Source: Blastomussa wellsi (taxonomy: Eukaryota; Cnidaria; Anthozoa; Scleractinia; Plerogyridae). Taken from it: DNA of 64,000 nucleotides. The DNA is taken from assembly GCA_947652115.1 (NCBI GenBank), contig OX393565.1, positions 23,723,488 to 23,787,487 of the forward strand. The letters run 5' to 3'. Of this stretch, positions 20,067 to 28,174 are shown piece by piece. Under the pieces are notes generated by a model. It had not been told where the DNA came from. It saw nothing but the letters and a program-made list of their open reading frames with translations, and made no database searches. Position 1 is the stretch's first letter; every line of letters begins with the position of its first letter. The position numbers and the translations under genes are program-made.

Positions 20067-21608
20067 ATGCAAGGAGAGTACAGTGATGATTTTGCAAAAT
20101 ATCTTAGCAGAGTGAGAAATAAATCAAGACATGGCACTTCAGAAAGCCAAGATGTGAAGAAAGCACCGGTCAGCAAACCACACACCCAAGAAGTGGAAAA
20201 AACACCTGTTGTGAAGAAAAAACCTGTTGTGGAATATATTGACGGTTTTCCAAAATGGCTTACGCAAATCAGTGAGAAAGAAGACTTGCCAATTCCAGCG
20301 GTGCCATTCCACGAAGCGGCCCCCAGTTTGAAGAAAATATTCAACAATGACTTGAAGATATACGTGACACCGGATTGGTTCTTTACAACGCGGTTCAGGG
20401 AGGTGTTTCAAAAAATGAAGCTGCCTCTGGACCAATCGCCTGGGGAGGATGGCGCTGACGAGGTGAGGCATTGGCTGGCAACACCTGACATGAAATATTG
20501 GCCACAGCAAATGAATTTTGCCACCTGGTGCGCGACCACGGGCTGCGGAATTTCACGGGATATTTTTGATGAAGAGCACACATCTTTGGAACTGCCACCG
20601 CAAGTCAGGGCATTTTTTGTTTTCCACGTGTACTTCACGGTCAGACGGATTTTGTATCAGCTCGGAGGCCCCCAAAACATTTTCGCGTTGCCGGGTGATC
20701 CAGCATTTACCCAGAGAAACAATCCTTATGATGTTGCTTCGTACGGAAGGATTTGCCATGAATTTGGGATCGAGGTTACGAATGACTTCCGCTTCACGCC
20801 CGGCAGCGGGACGTTTCATAATTGGCCAGGCGGGCCGCATTACAAACGCCACCCAACAAGCGTCGCATACAACCAATACGACTGGTTTTGCGCGAACCAT
20901 GCCGAAGGGTTGACACCAGCCGGCTTGAGCCGAATAAACCAGTCGATCGAGGCTTTCGTGTACTGCGTTCTCGGCGCACAAGTGGATCAAAGAAGCAGCA
21001 TCCAGGGCACTGGAGGCCGAGCGCGTGAGGTCCAAAGCCAGTTTATTCACCTGTTTGAAGACGCAGTGATACAGCCAGATTTGTCAGCGTCTGTTCAAAG
21101 ATACCAACTTGCCATTGACGAGGCGAAAGTCAGGCTGAACCTTGCTTTGTGCCCGGGCGCATGGCTGATGCCAGGCTACATGGTGATCAACACAGAAAGC
21201 GTTATGGGCTACAACAACTTCCTCAAACAAGCTGTGGCGGGGATGAAACTTGGAATAAACAACCAGATCAACAAGGACAAAAAAAAAGTGACCCATCAAC
21301 CCATGGATGGAGAGAAACCAAAATACAACCCACCAAGCAGCCACCCTTCGAACCCAATTCACAAAGCGGCCACAGCTGAAAGCAAAAAAGATCTGGAGCC
21401 TTCTGCCAAAACACCTGCGGCCACAGCTGAAAGCAAAAAAGATCTGGATCCTTCTGCCAAAACACCTGCAACAGGGGTGCGGGGTTCACCCCGCGCACAA
21501 ACGGTTGAAACAGCCAGCACGGACAGTGAGGCTCATGACACGAACAAAACGGCTCTGATAGTTGGCGTGGTCGCACTTGCGGGTTTGGTGTTTTTGGCGT
21601 CCCGCTAA
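20067..21608 (+). CDS. 513-aa protein with C-terminal membrane anchor, unknown function
   Basis: Start ATG 20067. Residues 1-80 are charged and low in complexity. Residues about 95-410 form a compact, aromatic-rich domain containing SRINQSIEAFVYCVLGAQV, SVQRYQLAIDEAKVRLNLAL and a PGAWLMPGYMV block. The tail has a 17-residue tandem repeat (ATAESKKDLxPSAKTPA, twice) and ends with a hydrophobic anchor ALIVGVVALAGLVFLASR and no further tail. The layout suits a tail-anchored virion or membrane-displayed protein. I know the central sequence style from cnidarian Polintons but no function. Its stop codon overlaps the stop of the converging gene by two bases. Confidence 0.8.
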   Translation: MQGEYSDDFAKYLSRVRNKSRHGTSESQDVKKAPVSKPHTQEVEKTPVVKKKPVVEYIDGFPKWLTQISEKEDLPIPAVPFHEAAPSLKKIFNNDLKIYVTPDWFFTTRFREVFQKMKLPLDQSPGEDGADEVRHWLATPDMKYWPQQMNFATWCATTGCGISRDIFDEEHTSLELPPQVRAFFVFHVYFTVRRILYQLGGPQNIFALPGDPAFTQRNNPYDVASYGRICHEFGIEVTNDFRFTPGSGTFHNWPGGPHYKRHPTSVAYNQYDWFCANHAEGLTPAGLSRINQSIEAFVYCVLGAQVDQRSSIQGTGGRAREVQSQFIHLFEDAVIQPDLSASVQRYQLAIDEAKVRLNLALCPGAWLMPGYMVINTESVMGYNNFLKQAVAGMKLGINNQINKDKKKVTHQPMDGEKPKYNPPSSHPSNPIHKAATAESKKDLEPSAKTPAATAESKKDLDPSAKTPATGVRGSPRAQTVETASTDSEAHDTNKTALIVGVVALAGLVFLASR

Positions 21609-22852
21609 CTCTGTTTTTTGGTCAAGCGCTCAATCAAAAAGGCGACAACAGCCAAAATCACAAGCCAGGCGTGCTCAGCCAGAAACCCGAGGACCTTACC
21701 AGCAGTTGTGAAAAGAAAAGAAACAATCGAGCCAAGGAGACCTGGAAGGACGGACAATATTTTTTTACCGAGGTCTTTTAGCCCGTTTCCCAAAGCTTTG
21801 CCGAATGCTTTGACAGCATTGACAACAGGTTTCGTTAAAAGCTTTACGATTTCCATGATGAGAATACCGGCGGCAATTAAGATCGCTGTCACCGTGAAAC
21901 CGTATTTTTTGAAGACATTTTTGATTTTTTCTCTGACTCTTTCACGGAAAGAAAGCCTTTCAAGGTCTCTTTCTCTTTCAGCCTCGATTTGATTTTCTTC
22001 ATTCACGAGCCGCTCAACGTTTTCACGGGCGTGCTCTCTTTCATCAGACGGGGCATTTTCATCATTAACGATTTCTTTTTGCTTTTCTTTTTCTTGTTGT
22101 ATTTCTTTTTCTTTTTCTGTCCTTTGTTCTTCATTTTTTTCAAATTCTTGAAGGGGGATCGATTCAAAATCAATCGACTCGTAATCATTGTTTTCCAACC
22201 GTTCAAGTTCTCGCTGGAGATCAGTCCGTTCTGCAATTTGTCTTTTTGCTCTTTCTCGGGCTTTTTCTCTTTCTGTTGGGCTTTGCTTTTCATCGTCTGC
22301 AAATTTTTTATTTTCATAAATGTCTTGTGACAGTGTTCCAATTTTTTCATCGATTGTTTCTCTTCGACTTTTCCCAAGTTCACGAGTTATTTCTTTTGGA
22401 AGTGCAGGATTTATCCGGAATTTATTCGTTTTTGTGTCTCTTGTTGTTAAAAAATATGTTGTTGTTTTCACACCTTTTTTGGTGGCTCTAAATAAACCGA
22501 CTTTCACCCTATTGTTTTCCATTCGGACATTAAGATCTTCCAACTTTGCAAATGGAAACTCTTTTTTAAGAAAATCATTAGCAACCATGATTGTTGTCAA
22601 ATCGTTTTTTGGAGGATCAGGCTTAGGATCAGGCAGATCTTCTTCGATATAAGAGGTTTCTGCAGTGGAAGAACTCCTTGACCTTTCCCTCAGACGTTTC
22701 AGGCGATCTCTCATTTCTTGTTCTTCAGGAAAACCGGAATCCCCGTCGCCATGATCAAGATGTTCATATTTCTCATCATCTTTCTCAGCATCTTTCTCAT
22801 GATCATCATCATGTTCCAAAAGAGGGTCTTTTTCTTCTTCCATCATTGCCAT
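21605..22852 (-). CDS. 415-aa acidic coiled-coil protein with C-terminal hydrophobic domain
   Basis: Start ATG 22852 (MAMMEEEKD). Residues 1-80 are very acidic with a Ser run. Residues about 85-175 form a small folded region (VANDFLKKEFPF onward). Residues about 170-310 are Glu/Lys/Arg-rich coiled coil. The last 105 residues contain three hydrophobic segments (about 320-338, 358-385 and 390-408) separated by amphipathic Lys/Gly-rich helices, such as KAFGKALGNGLKDLGKKI. This pattern would suit a membrane-active or fusion/penetration role, but that is inference only. It diverges from the capsid gene across a 59-bp promoter gap. Confidence 0.8.
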   Translation of the reverse strand: MAMMEEEKDPLLEHDDDHEKDAEKDDEKYEHLDHGDGDSGFPEEQEMRDRLKRLRERSRSSSTAETSYIEEDLPDPKPDPPKNDLTTIMVANDFLKKEFPFAKLEDLNVRMENNRVKVGLFRATKKGVKTTTYFLTTRDTKTNKFRINPALPKEITRELGKSRRETIDEKIGTLSQDIYENKKFADDEKQSPTEREKARERAKRQIAERTDLQRELERLENNDYESIDFESIPLQEFEKNEEQRTEKEKEIQQEKEKQKEIVNDENAPSDEREHARENVERLVNEENQIEAERERDLERLSFRERVREKIKNVFKKYGFTVTAILIAAGILIMEIVKLLTKPVVNAVKAFGKALGNGLKDLGKKILSVLPGLLGSIVSFLFTTAGKVLGFLAEHAWLVILAVVAFLIERLTKKQS

Positions 22853-22911
22853 TGCGAAATATAAATTCTATTTATTTTCAATTTAAATAAAAATGTGCAG
22901 CTTTCAATACC
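22853..22911. promoter_or_regulatory. Bidirectional promoter region of the capsid gene
   Basis: A 59-bp AT-rich gap between divergent starts, with tataaatt (22859-22866) and atttaaataaaaatg, candidate core elements for both directions. Confidence 0.45.
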
Positions 22912-24201
22912 ATGTATGTGCAAACAGAAGTTGACGGAAGAAGAGTGGAACGTGCGGTGCAAACAAACCTTCATCCAGAGCACAGCCAAAAAACTGGCCT
23001 CGCGATGAAAGCCGAGCGCGTGGTCAATCGCATCACTTTTGATCGCAGCGAAGCCAACCCCGGGGAGACCTTATATGTTTACGTGCCCAAGCTGGATCAG
23101 AACGAGGTTCTCGTGCCAGGCACGCTCGCACTGGTCTTCAAAATCGACTTGGCGGGAGGGGACGCTGACAACTTCCTCGTTCAAAACGTCACCCGCGCCC
23201 TGGTCGATAAACTGCATGTGAAGTTCGGCGCGGAAACACTGCAGGACACGGATGGATATGACATCTACAAGATCTGGGAGGACCTTTTTCTCTCGCAGGA
23301 GGAGCGGGACGACATGCTGCTCGAGGGCATCCAGTCTGAAGACCTCTGCAAGATCCGCTCAGACTCGGGAGACAAGAAAACCTCGGGTGTTGACAAAGAA
23401 AACGCGCTGGAAAAGGTTTACGGGAAAAAATACCGGATCCGCCTGGACCACTCAATACTGACCGACCACGGCGTCTTTTACCCCCAAGCGCTCCTCCACG
23501 ACCTCCTGTTTCAGCTGAAGCTCGCGCCGGCCTCGCAGGTTGTCAAAGGCTCTGACCACGATAAACTGAAATACAAGCTGACAAACCTCCAGCTCGAGTT
23601 TGAAACAATCAGAAGCAAGACCTTGGCGGACGAGGCTCGCAGCGTTTACACCGCGGGAAAGGGGTTCAAATACGACCATGTGGTGCGGCCCGAGGTGGTC
23701 AGCTTCAAAAAAGAATTGGCCTCAAGCGTGACCATCAAATTTAACGCCCAAAAAAGGTCCCTGAAAGGCCTTCTTCTCCTTTTCGTTGAGCCTTACATTG
23801 CAGGAGCCCGGGATTCAGAAAAGTACATTAATCCGTCCCTGAAGAAAGTCGTTGTCACGGTGAACGGCTCGACCAACAAGCTCTTCAACAACGGCCTCGG
23901 AATCACGGATGCTTGGGCCGAAGTTGACCGCTTTTTCGGAAAGAAAGCCCAAAAAACAAAGCACATGAATCCGGTAAAGTTTTTCACCGAAGACAGGTTC
24001 GGGCTTCTGATTGATTTGCGCACATCGGGGGATCCAACGCTGCATGGAAGCGGCACGCGGCTTGTGAACACAACACATGGAGTCCAGCTTGAAATCGAGC
24101 GGGACCTCATTGGCGCAGGCGATGTGAAATGCCACATCTTTGCAATTTCGGACGCGCAAATAGACATTAAAAATCAGCAATTAGTTTCAGTGTTGCACTG
24201 A
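22912..24201 (+). CDS. MCP: Major capsid protein, double jelly-roll type
   Basis: A 429-aa protein from ATG 22912. It is beta-rich throughout, with blocks typical of Polinton capsid proteins: FLVQNVTRALVDKLHVKFG at about 85-103, DGYDIYKIWEDLFLSQEER at about 112-130, KKYRIRLDHSILTDHGVFYP at about 175-195, RSLKGLLLLFVEPY at about 282-295, and GVQLEIERDLIGAGDVKCH near the end. It lies directly before the packaging ATPase (7-bp gap), as in many double-jelly-roll viruses. Its length fits the family. The identification rests on recognised sequence style and context; a structure prediction would settle it. The gene is noticeably richer in G and C than the AT-rich penton-like pair. Confidence 0.85.
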   Translation: MYVQTEVDGRRVERAVQTNLHPEHSQKTGLAMKAERVVNRITFDRSEANPGETLYVYVPKLDQNEVLVPGTLALVFKIDLAGGDADNFLVQNVTRALVDKLHVKFGAETLQDTDGYDIYKIWEDLFLSQEERDDMLLEGIQSEDLCKIRSDSGDKKTSGVDKENALEKVYGKKYRIRLDHSILTDHGVFYPQALLHDLLFQLKLAPASQVVKGSDHDKLKYKLTNLQLEFETIRSKTLADEARSVYTAGKGFKYDHVVRPEVVSFKKELASSVTIKFNAQKRSLKGLLLLFVEPYIAGARDSEKYINPSLKKVVVTVNGSTNKLFNNGLGITDAWAEVDRFFGKKAQKTKHMNPVKFFTEDRFGLLIDLRTSGDPTLHGSGTRLVNTTHGVQLEIERDLIGAGDVKCHIFAISDAQIDIKNQQLVSVLH

Positions 24202-24208
24202 TCATATA

Positions 24209-24811
24209 ATGGACCCAAACAACATCCCGTTCAACGCTCTCATCGTCGGGCCGACGAATTCGGGCAAATCAAAGTTTGTGGTGGAACAGCTCCGCGGTCC
24301 TTTCCACGGCAAGTTCGACTTCATCACGCTCATCTGCCCGACATTCGCGCACAACAGGACTTTTCATCGCTTCGCTTTGGCGGACCCGCGTTTCAAAGTT
24401 ATCATTTGTGAACAGCATTTTGTTGAAGCCTGGCTGAAAGTGGTTTGCCTTGAATTGGAGGGCACCAATGCGCTCATTATCCTCGATGACTGCGCGGCCT
24501 CGAAAGATGTGAAAAAGCGCACGGGCCAGCTGGTCAATCTCGCGTTCAGCGCCCGCCACACAGGATTCAGCGTGTGGGTGCTCGCCCAAAAGCTGACCAG
24601 CATCACAGCCTCTTTCCGCGAAAACGTTGCGGCGCTTGTGCTTTTTTACACACCCTCGTGGAAGACAACGAAAGCGGTTTTTGAAGATTACGCCGGCGAA
24701 CTTTCTCAAGATGAGTACAAAGACCTCATTTCGAGGTTGAAAAAAAATAAGTTCTCCTGCCTTGTGTTCGCACTTCGGCACCCGTTCGGAATAAAATTCA
24801 AGCTCAATTAA
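24209..24811 (+). CDS. ATP: DNA-packaging ATPase (A32/FtsK-HerA type)
   Basis: A 200-aa protein starting at ATG 24209, directly after catatA. The Walker A motif GPTNSGKS is at residues 14-21 and the Walker B ALIILDD at 88-94. A downstream AQKLTSITASFRENV segment (about 130-145) carries the usual polar and arginine residues. It would pump the genome into capsids made by the preceding gene. Length and motifs match Polinton and poxvirus A32-like packaging ATPases. Confidence 0.93.
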   Translation: MDPNNIPFNALIVGPTNSGKSKFVVEQLRGPFHGKFDFITLICPTFAHNRTFHRFALADPRFKVIICEQHFVEAWLKVVCLELEGTNALIILDDCAASKDVKKRTGQLVNLAFSARHTGFSVWVLAQKLTSITASFRENVAALVLFYTPSWKTTKAVFEDYAGELSQDEYKDLISRLKKNKFSCLVFALRHPFGIKFKLN

Positions 24812-24833
24812 AAATTCACAACTTATACACAAA

Positions 24834-25406
24834 ATGGCGAACCCATCAACACTCGAAATTGATGAACAAGCCTTGACCGACATTGCGGGCTTGCTTGAAG
24901 CTGAGGCAACGAGCGCACCGGCCAGCAATTTCCCCGCAGTTGTTTCAACGCAGCCCGATATCCCAGCGCTGCGCGAGCAGCTGGCCGTGCTGGTGTCGAC
25001 AGGAAAATCAAAAGAAGCCATCGGGACGCAGCTTTCACACGACGATGTGAAGCGCCTCTCTGACAAAGATGTTGAGAAATACATCAAACGCTACCATGCG
25101 TACGTGGGCTCCAAGACAACGGACAGTTTGCTCGACGGCTTCCTTTTTGTTTTGACCAAAGCGGTCGGAATGGTCGTCAAAATCAAAGACATCGAGGCTT
25201 ATCAAAAAGAAATCAAAAACGACTGGATCATCAACAATCAGCTCTCCAACATGGCCGGCAGCACAGCTTTGACTTGCGGCCGTGGTCTCGCTGTGGCCAA
25301 CGCGGCGATGATCACTGCAAAACACATTGATTTTGATTCTTTCAAGCACGAAGCGCAAACGACTGAAATTGCTGAGCTTTCCTCACCAACTGCTGAACAT
25401 TCCTGA
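24834..25406 (+). CDS. 190-aa helical protein, unknown function
   Basis: Start ATG 24834 in aacttatacacaaaATGG. The predicted content is mostly helical. A central KYIKRYHAYVGSKTTDSLLDG segment (about 82-102) is followed by a hydrophobic stretch, and an Ala-rich GRGLAVANAAMITAKH segment (about 155-170) could insert into membranes weakly. It follows the packaging ATPase, a position where cnidarian Polintons often carry a protein of this style. After the stop, the coding 3' end is partly repeated (ccaactgctgaa twice), suggesting local slippage. Confidence 0.75.
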   Translation: MANPSTLEIDEQALTDIAGLLEAEATSAPASNFPAVVSTQPDIPALREQLAVLVSTGKSKEAIGTQLSHDDVKRLSDKDVEKYIKRYHAYVGSKTTDSLLDGFLFVLTKAVGMVVKIKDIEAYQKEIKNDWIINNQLSNMAGSTALTCGRGLAVANAAMITAKHIDFDSFKHEAQTTEIAELSSPTAEHS

Positions 25407-25459
25407 CCAACTGCTGAATAATTCCTCACAAATTAAACAAAAATTTCTTTCAATATACC

Positions 25460-25963
25460 ATGGCTGAAGAACAACCGACTGTTGCACCACAAGCAAACCT
25501 TGCACCACAGGAAAGCCAAGTGACTTCACAAACGCCGCCAACAAAGCCCGCCAAAAATCCCCATCGAGTGGCTGCGGGCAAAGCGACTGCTGATAAAACT
25601 CGGCAGGCCCGCGAAGCACAGAAAAAAGCCCTTGATGAAGCAAATGGCAAACTTGCATCAATTGAGAATGCGCAAGCTCAACACCCCGTGGAGGCGACGC
25701 CGGAGCCCACCGTGCGGCAAGCCCCACACCCCGCAAAAACCGGTCTCAGCACAAACGAATGGCTCACACTCGCCGGAATTGGCGTCGCGCTCTTCACGAC
25801 TTATGTCAAGCGTGAAGACATCCAGCGCTTTTTCACACGGGAACCTGCAGGGGGGCAAGCCCCACACCCCGTGGAGGCGACGCCAGCACCTGCAGTGGAG
25901 CAAGCCCCACACCCCAGGGTGGCGACGCAGCCATCAAGAAATGCCTTTCGACCGATGGATTAA
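25460..25963 (+). CDS. Single-pass membrane protein with Pro-rich repeats
   Basis: A 167-aa protein from ATG 25460 (caataccATGG context). Residues 1-60 are Pro/Gln- and then Ala/Lys-rich. A hydrophobic segment WLTLAGIGVALFTTYV is at about 101-116. Flanking it are near-repeats HPVEATPxPxVxQAPHP (about 75-92 and 136-152), encoded by GC-rich direct repeats. The short C terminus RNAFRPMD is basic. A virion membrane or scaffolding role is possible but unproven. Confidence 0.75.
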   Translation: MAEEQPTVAPQANLAPQESQVTSQTPPTKPAKNPHRVAAGKATADKTRQAREAQKKALDEANGKLASIENAQAQHPVEATPEPTVRQAPHPAKTGLSTNEWLTLAGIGVALFTTYVKREDIQRFFTREPAGGQAPHPVEATPAPAVEQAPHPRVATQPSRNAFRPMD

Positions 25964-25985
25964 ATATTTACACAATAAACAAAAC

Positions 25986-26213
25986 ATGAAAATTGACGGT
26001 GCCCAAGCTGTTGCATCAGGCGTTGGTATTTTTGCAATCACCTTTGTGTGGTTCAAACTTGCCTTCGCCTTTGCTGATACAATCATGCTTCTCTGGGATG
26101 CACCATTCATTGAAGAAGATGAAGATGAAGATGAGGAATTTCCTGTGTTGCCAATTTACCCTGACGAGAAACCGCCAAGCTATGCAGATTCACTGGCTGA
26201 TGAAGATGATTAA
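25986..26213 (+). CDS. Small membrane protein with PPSY late-domain-like motif
   Basis: A 75-aa protein. ATG 25986 is chosen because the longer frame upstream overlaps the previous gene and is not credible. A hydrophobic segment lies at about 9-38 (GVGIFAITFVWFKLAFAF). It is followed by an acidic run (EEDEDEDEE, 43-51) and P63-P64-S65-Y66, a PPxY motif of the kind that binds WW domains of Nedd4-type ubiquitin ligases in budding viruses. The gene lies in the tight plus-strand run of small membrane proteins. Function is inferred from the motif only. Confidence 0.7.
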   Translation: MKIDGAQAVASGVGIFAITFVWFKLAFAFADTIMLLWDAPFIEEDEDEDEEFPVLPIYPDEKPPSYADSLADEDD

Positions 26214-26253
26214 TTTCTTTTGAACGTTTATTTTTTTTTCTTTTATACCAAAC

Positions 26254-26475
26254 ATGCCTGAAAACAATCTTGTAAAAAACGCCATGGAGGCCGCGACTCT
26301 CGTTGGCCTCTCTGCTGGCATTGGGTGGGCTGTCAAAAAAGCGTTCAGGAGAAGTTTTACAGATGACCCTTCAGATTCTATCGAAAACTTCGCAATGTTC
26401 ACTGGTGTGATGACGGGCAGCATCTGGCTCAAGAAGTACCTGGAAGACCAGAAAATCCTCCCGACCAACGTTTGA
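26254..26475 (+). CDS. 73-aa membrane protein, unknown function
   Basis: Start ATG 26254 after ttttataccaaac. Two hydrophobic segments lie near residues 12-28 (EAATLVGLSAGIGWAV) and 46-58 (AMFTGVMTGSIWL), separated by a polar loop. It ends LEDQKILPTNV. It is compact, with a 40-bp gap before and after its neighbours. Confidence 0.7.
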   Translation: MPENNLVKNAMEAATLVGLSAGIGWAVKKAFRRSFTDDPSDSIENFAMFTGVMTGSIWLKKYLEDQKILPTNV

Positions 26476-26517
26476 ACACCCAAAAATCATTTGAAAAAAT
26501 GGCGGCAATTTATAATC

Positions 26518-26937
26518 ATGGCAAGTATCGCAATTATGGTTGGCGGTGCTTTGGTGAACGCAGCGGCTTTCATCGGCGGCAGTTATCTGGCGAAGGCTTT
26601 GGATGGTGATGGCCAGGCCTCGCGTGAAGAAATAGAGCGCCACGACCGAGCTATGGAGGAGTATCAAGCTGCGTACAACAAATTCGTGCGCGACCGCACC
26701 AAACGTCTCGACTGGATTGAAACAAACGAGCGCATGAAAGCTGACGCCAAGCAGGATTTCACAAACACTGACTACGCTTTAAAACTTTACAACCAGGCGC
26801 ATCCTGAAGAGGCTCCTCTAAAAGAGCCCAAATTTTCGGATTTTTATCAACCAAGCCAGCGGCAAAAAAATGGTGAACTCATGTTCGTCGGGGCCGGGGC
26901 TCTCGCTTTGGGCTACGCTGCTTTCCGGTTCTTTTAA
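26518..26937 (+). CDS. 139-aa protein with N- and C-terminal membrane segments
   Basis: ATG 26518 (atcATGGC) is chosen; an upstream extension would need a non-ATG start. The N-terminal hydrophobic segment is MASIAIMVGGALVNAAAF. A long charged helix follows at about 38-95 (EEIERHDRAMEEYQAAY, RTKRLDWIETNERM). A conserved-looking EPKFSDFYQPSQRQKNGEL precedes a C-terminal hydrophobic segment MFVGAGALALGYAAFRFF. This could bridge or tether membranes; function unknown. Confidence 0.75.
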   Translation: MASIAIMVGGALVNAAAFIGGSYLAKALDGDGQASREEIERHDRAMEEYQAAYNKFVRDRTKRLDWIETNERMKADAKQDFTNTDYALKLYNQAHPEEAPLKEPKFSDFYQPSQRQKNGELMFVGAGALALGYAAFRFF

Positions 26938-26958
26938 ACTTTTTTTTACCTCTTTTAT

Positions 26959-27102
26959 ATGGATTTCTACTGTGTGTATGAGAAGAAGATCACCCCAAAC
27001 GTTCGTGGGAGTGAAAGACTCGGAAAAACAAAAAATGGGCAAACCTTTCTGAAAGTCAAATGCGCCTCTTGCGGGAAAACCAAAACAAGATTCATCTGCT
27101 AA
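26959..27102 (+). CDS. 47-aa zinc-ribbon-like mini protein
   Basis: A tiny frame from ATG 26959, directly after tcttttat, to TAA 27100-27102. It begins MDFYCVYEKK and ends with CASCGKTKTRFIC. The CxxC near the C terminus and the MDFYCV start resemble short zinc-ribbon proteins (DUF5679-like) encoded by Polintons and adintoviruses. The second cysteine of the usual N-terminal pair appears replaced by Glu, so zinc binding may use the final Cys instead. It is preceded by the same promoter-like block (aaacttttttt, then ttttatATGGA) as the integrase gene. Confidence 0.7.
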   Translation: MDFYCVYEKKITPNVRGSERLGKTKNGQTFLKVKCASCGKTKTRFIC

Positions 27103-27130
27103 CATTTAAACTTTTTTTCACCTCGTTTAT

Positions 27131-28129
27131 ATGGACACCAAACTCGCGAAGATATACTACAGCCCTGGCGGTTATTGGAAAGGCATTGCCGCCATCAAAA
27201 AACTGGCCGCGGCTGCAAACGTCCCGGAAGACACCGCAAAAAAGTGGTTGATCCAGCAAGCCCTCTGGCAGATATTCCTTCCGGCGCCGAAGCATATACC
27301 TCGACCGAAATTCGACGTGTCCTTACCCAACAAGGTCCACCAGGCGGACCTTCTTTTTTTGCCTCACGATAAACTGCCTCGCGGTCGCAAAGTCAGGAAA
27401 TACGCGCTGAACGTTGTCGACGTGGCCAGCCGTTTCAAAGAGTCCGAACCCTTGACCTCGAAAAATTCTGATGAGGTTGCCCAGGCTTTTCAGAAAATTT
27501 ACAAGCGCGGCCCTTTGAAATGGCCTGAAATGTTGCAAGTTGACCCTGGGCGCGAATTCATGGGCGCTGTGACGAAAGTCATGGAAAATCACAAAACTTT
27601 CATCCGGCGCGGGCGCGTCAACATTCACCGCGATCAGGCCATTGTTGAACGTTTCAACCGCACCCTTGCCGAACGCCTGTTCGGTCACCAGTATGCCGTG
27701 GAAATGCGGCTGCCTGAGGGCCAGCGGTCCAGGGCATGGGTGAAAAGACTTCCTGAAGTTGTTTCGGCTTTGAACAACGAGGTGACCAGCCTCATCGGAA
27801 AGAAACCCGCTGTTGCAATCAAAGAGAAATCTGTTTTTTCGAAACCTTCGACTGCTTATCACAGACCTGTTGGGAAGGATGAAAAAATCCTGCCATATCT
27901 TGTTCAGGTTCGCCATCTTTACGAACCTGGTGAGCTTGAAGGGGGGAAAAAAAGAGCCACGGATCCGATCTGGTCTTTGAAAGTTTTCACCATTGAAAAG
28001 GTTTTACAAAAACCCGATCAGCCCTTTCTGTACTATTTGCATGATGGACCCAAGCGCGGCTTTGTGCGTGAAGAGCTGCTGGTTATTCCTCCAAACACCG
28101 TTCTCCCGCCAGCCAGCGTGGACAGTTGA
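27131..28129 (+). CDS. INT: Polinton integrase (retrovirus-like, rve superfamily)
   Basis: A 332-aa protein from ATG 27131. The N-terminal domain (1-60) is helical, with a helix-turn-helix-like SYWKG...PEDTAKKWL pattern. The catalytic core shows D73 (QADLLFLP), D138 (LQVDPGREFMG) and E173 (AIVERFNRTLAERL), a D,D(34)E arrangement. The C terminus (about 255-325) has beta-rich, chromodomain/SH3-like sequence around PIWSLKVFTIEKVL and GPKRGFVREELLVI. It would join the 3' ends of linear element DNA to host DNA, giving the 5-6-bp duplication seen at the borders. The complete frame supports recent activity. Confidence 0.95.
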   Translation: MDTKLAKIYYSPGGYWKGIAAIKKLAAAANVPEDTAKKWLIQQALWQIFLPAPKHIPRPKFDVSLPNKVHQADLLFLPHDKLPRGRKVRKYALNVVDVASRFKESEPLTSKNSDEVAQAFQKIYKRGPLKWPEMLQVDPGREFMGAVTKVMENHKTFIRRGRVNIHRDQAIVERFNRTLAERLFGHQYAVEMRLPEGQRSRAWVKRLPEVVSALNNEVTSLIGKKPAVAIKEKSVFSKPSTAYHRPVGKDEKILPYLVQVRHLYEPGELEGGKKRATDPIWSLKVFTIEKVLQKPDQPFLYYLHDGPKRGFVREELLVIPPNTVLPPASVDS

Positions 28130-28174
28130 ACAAACAAATGAAAATACAGATTAAATTTTTTCTATATACCCAGA

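Noticed and set aside
25632..25985. N-terminal extension of the 75-aa PPSY protein
   Set aside because: It would overlap most of the 167-aa gene in another frame; a good ATG at 25986 gives the compact membrane protein.
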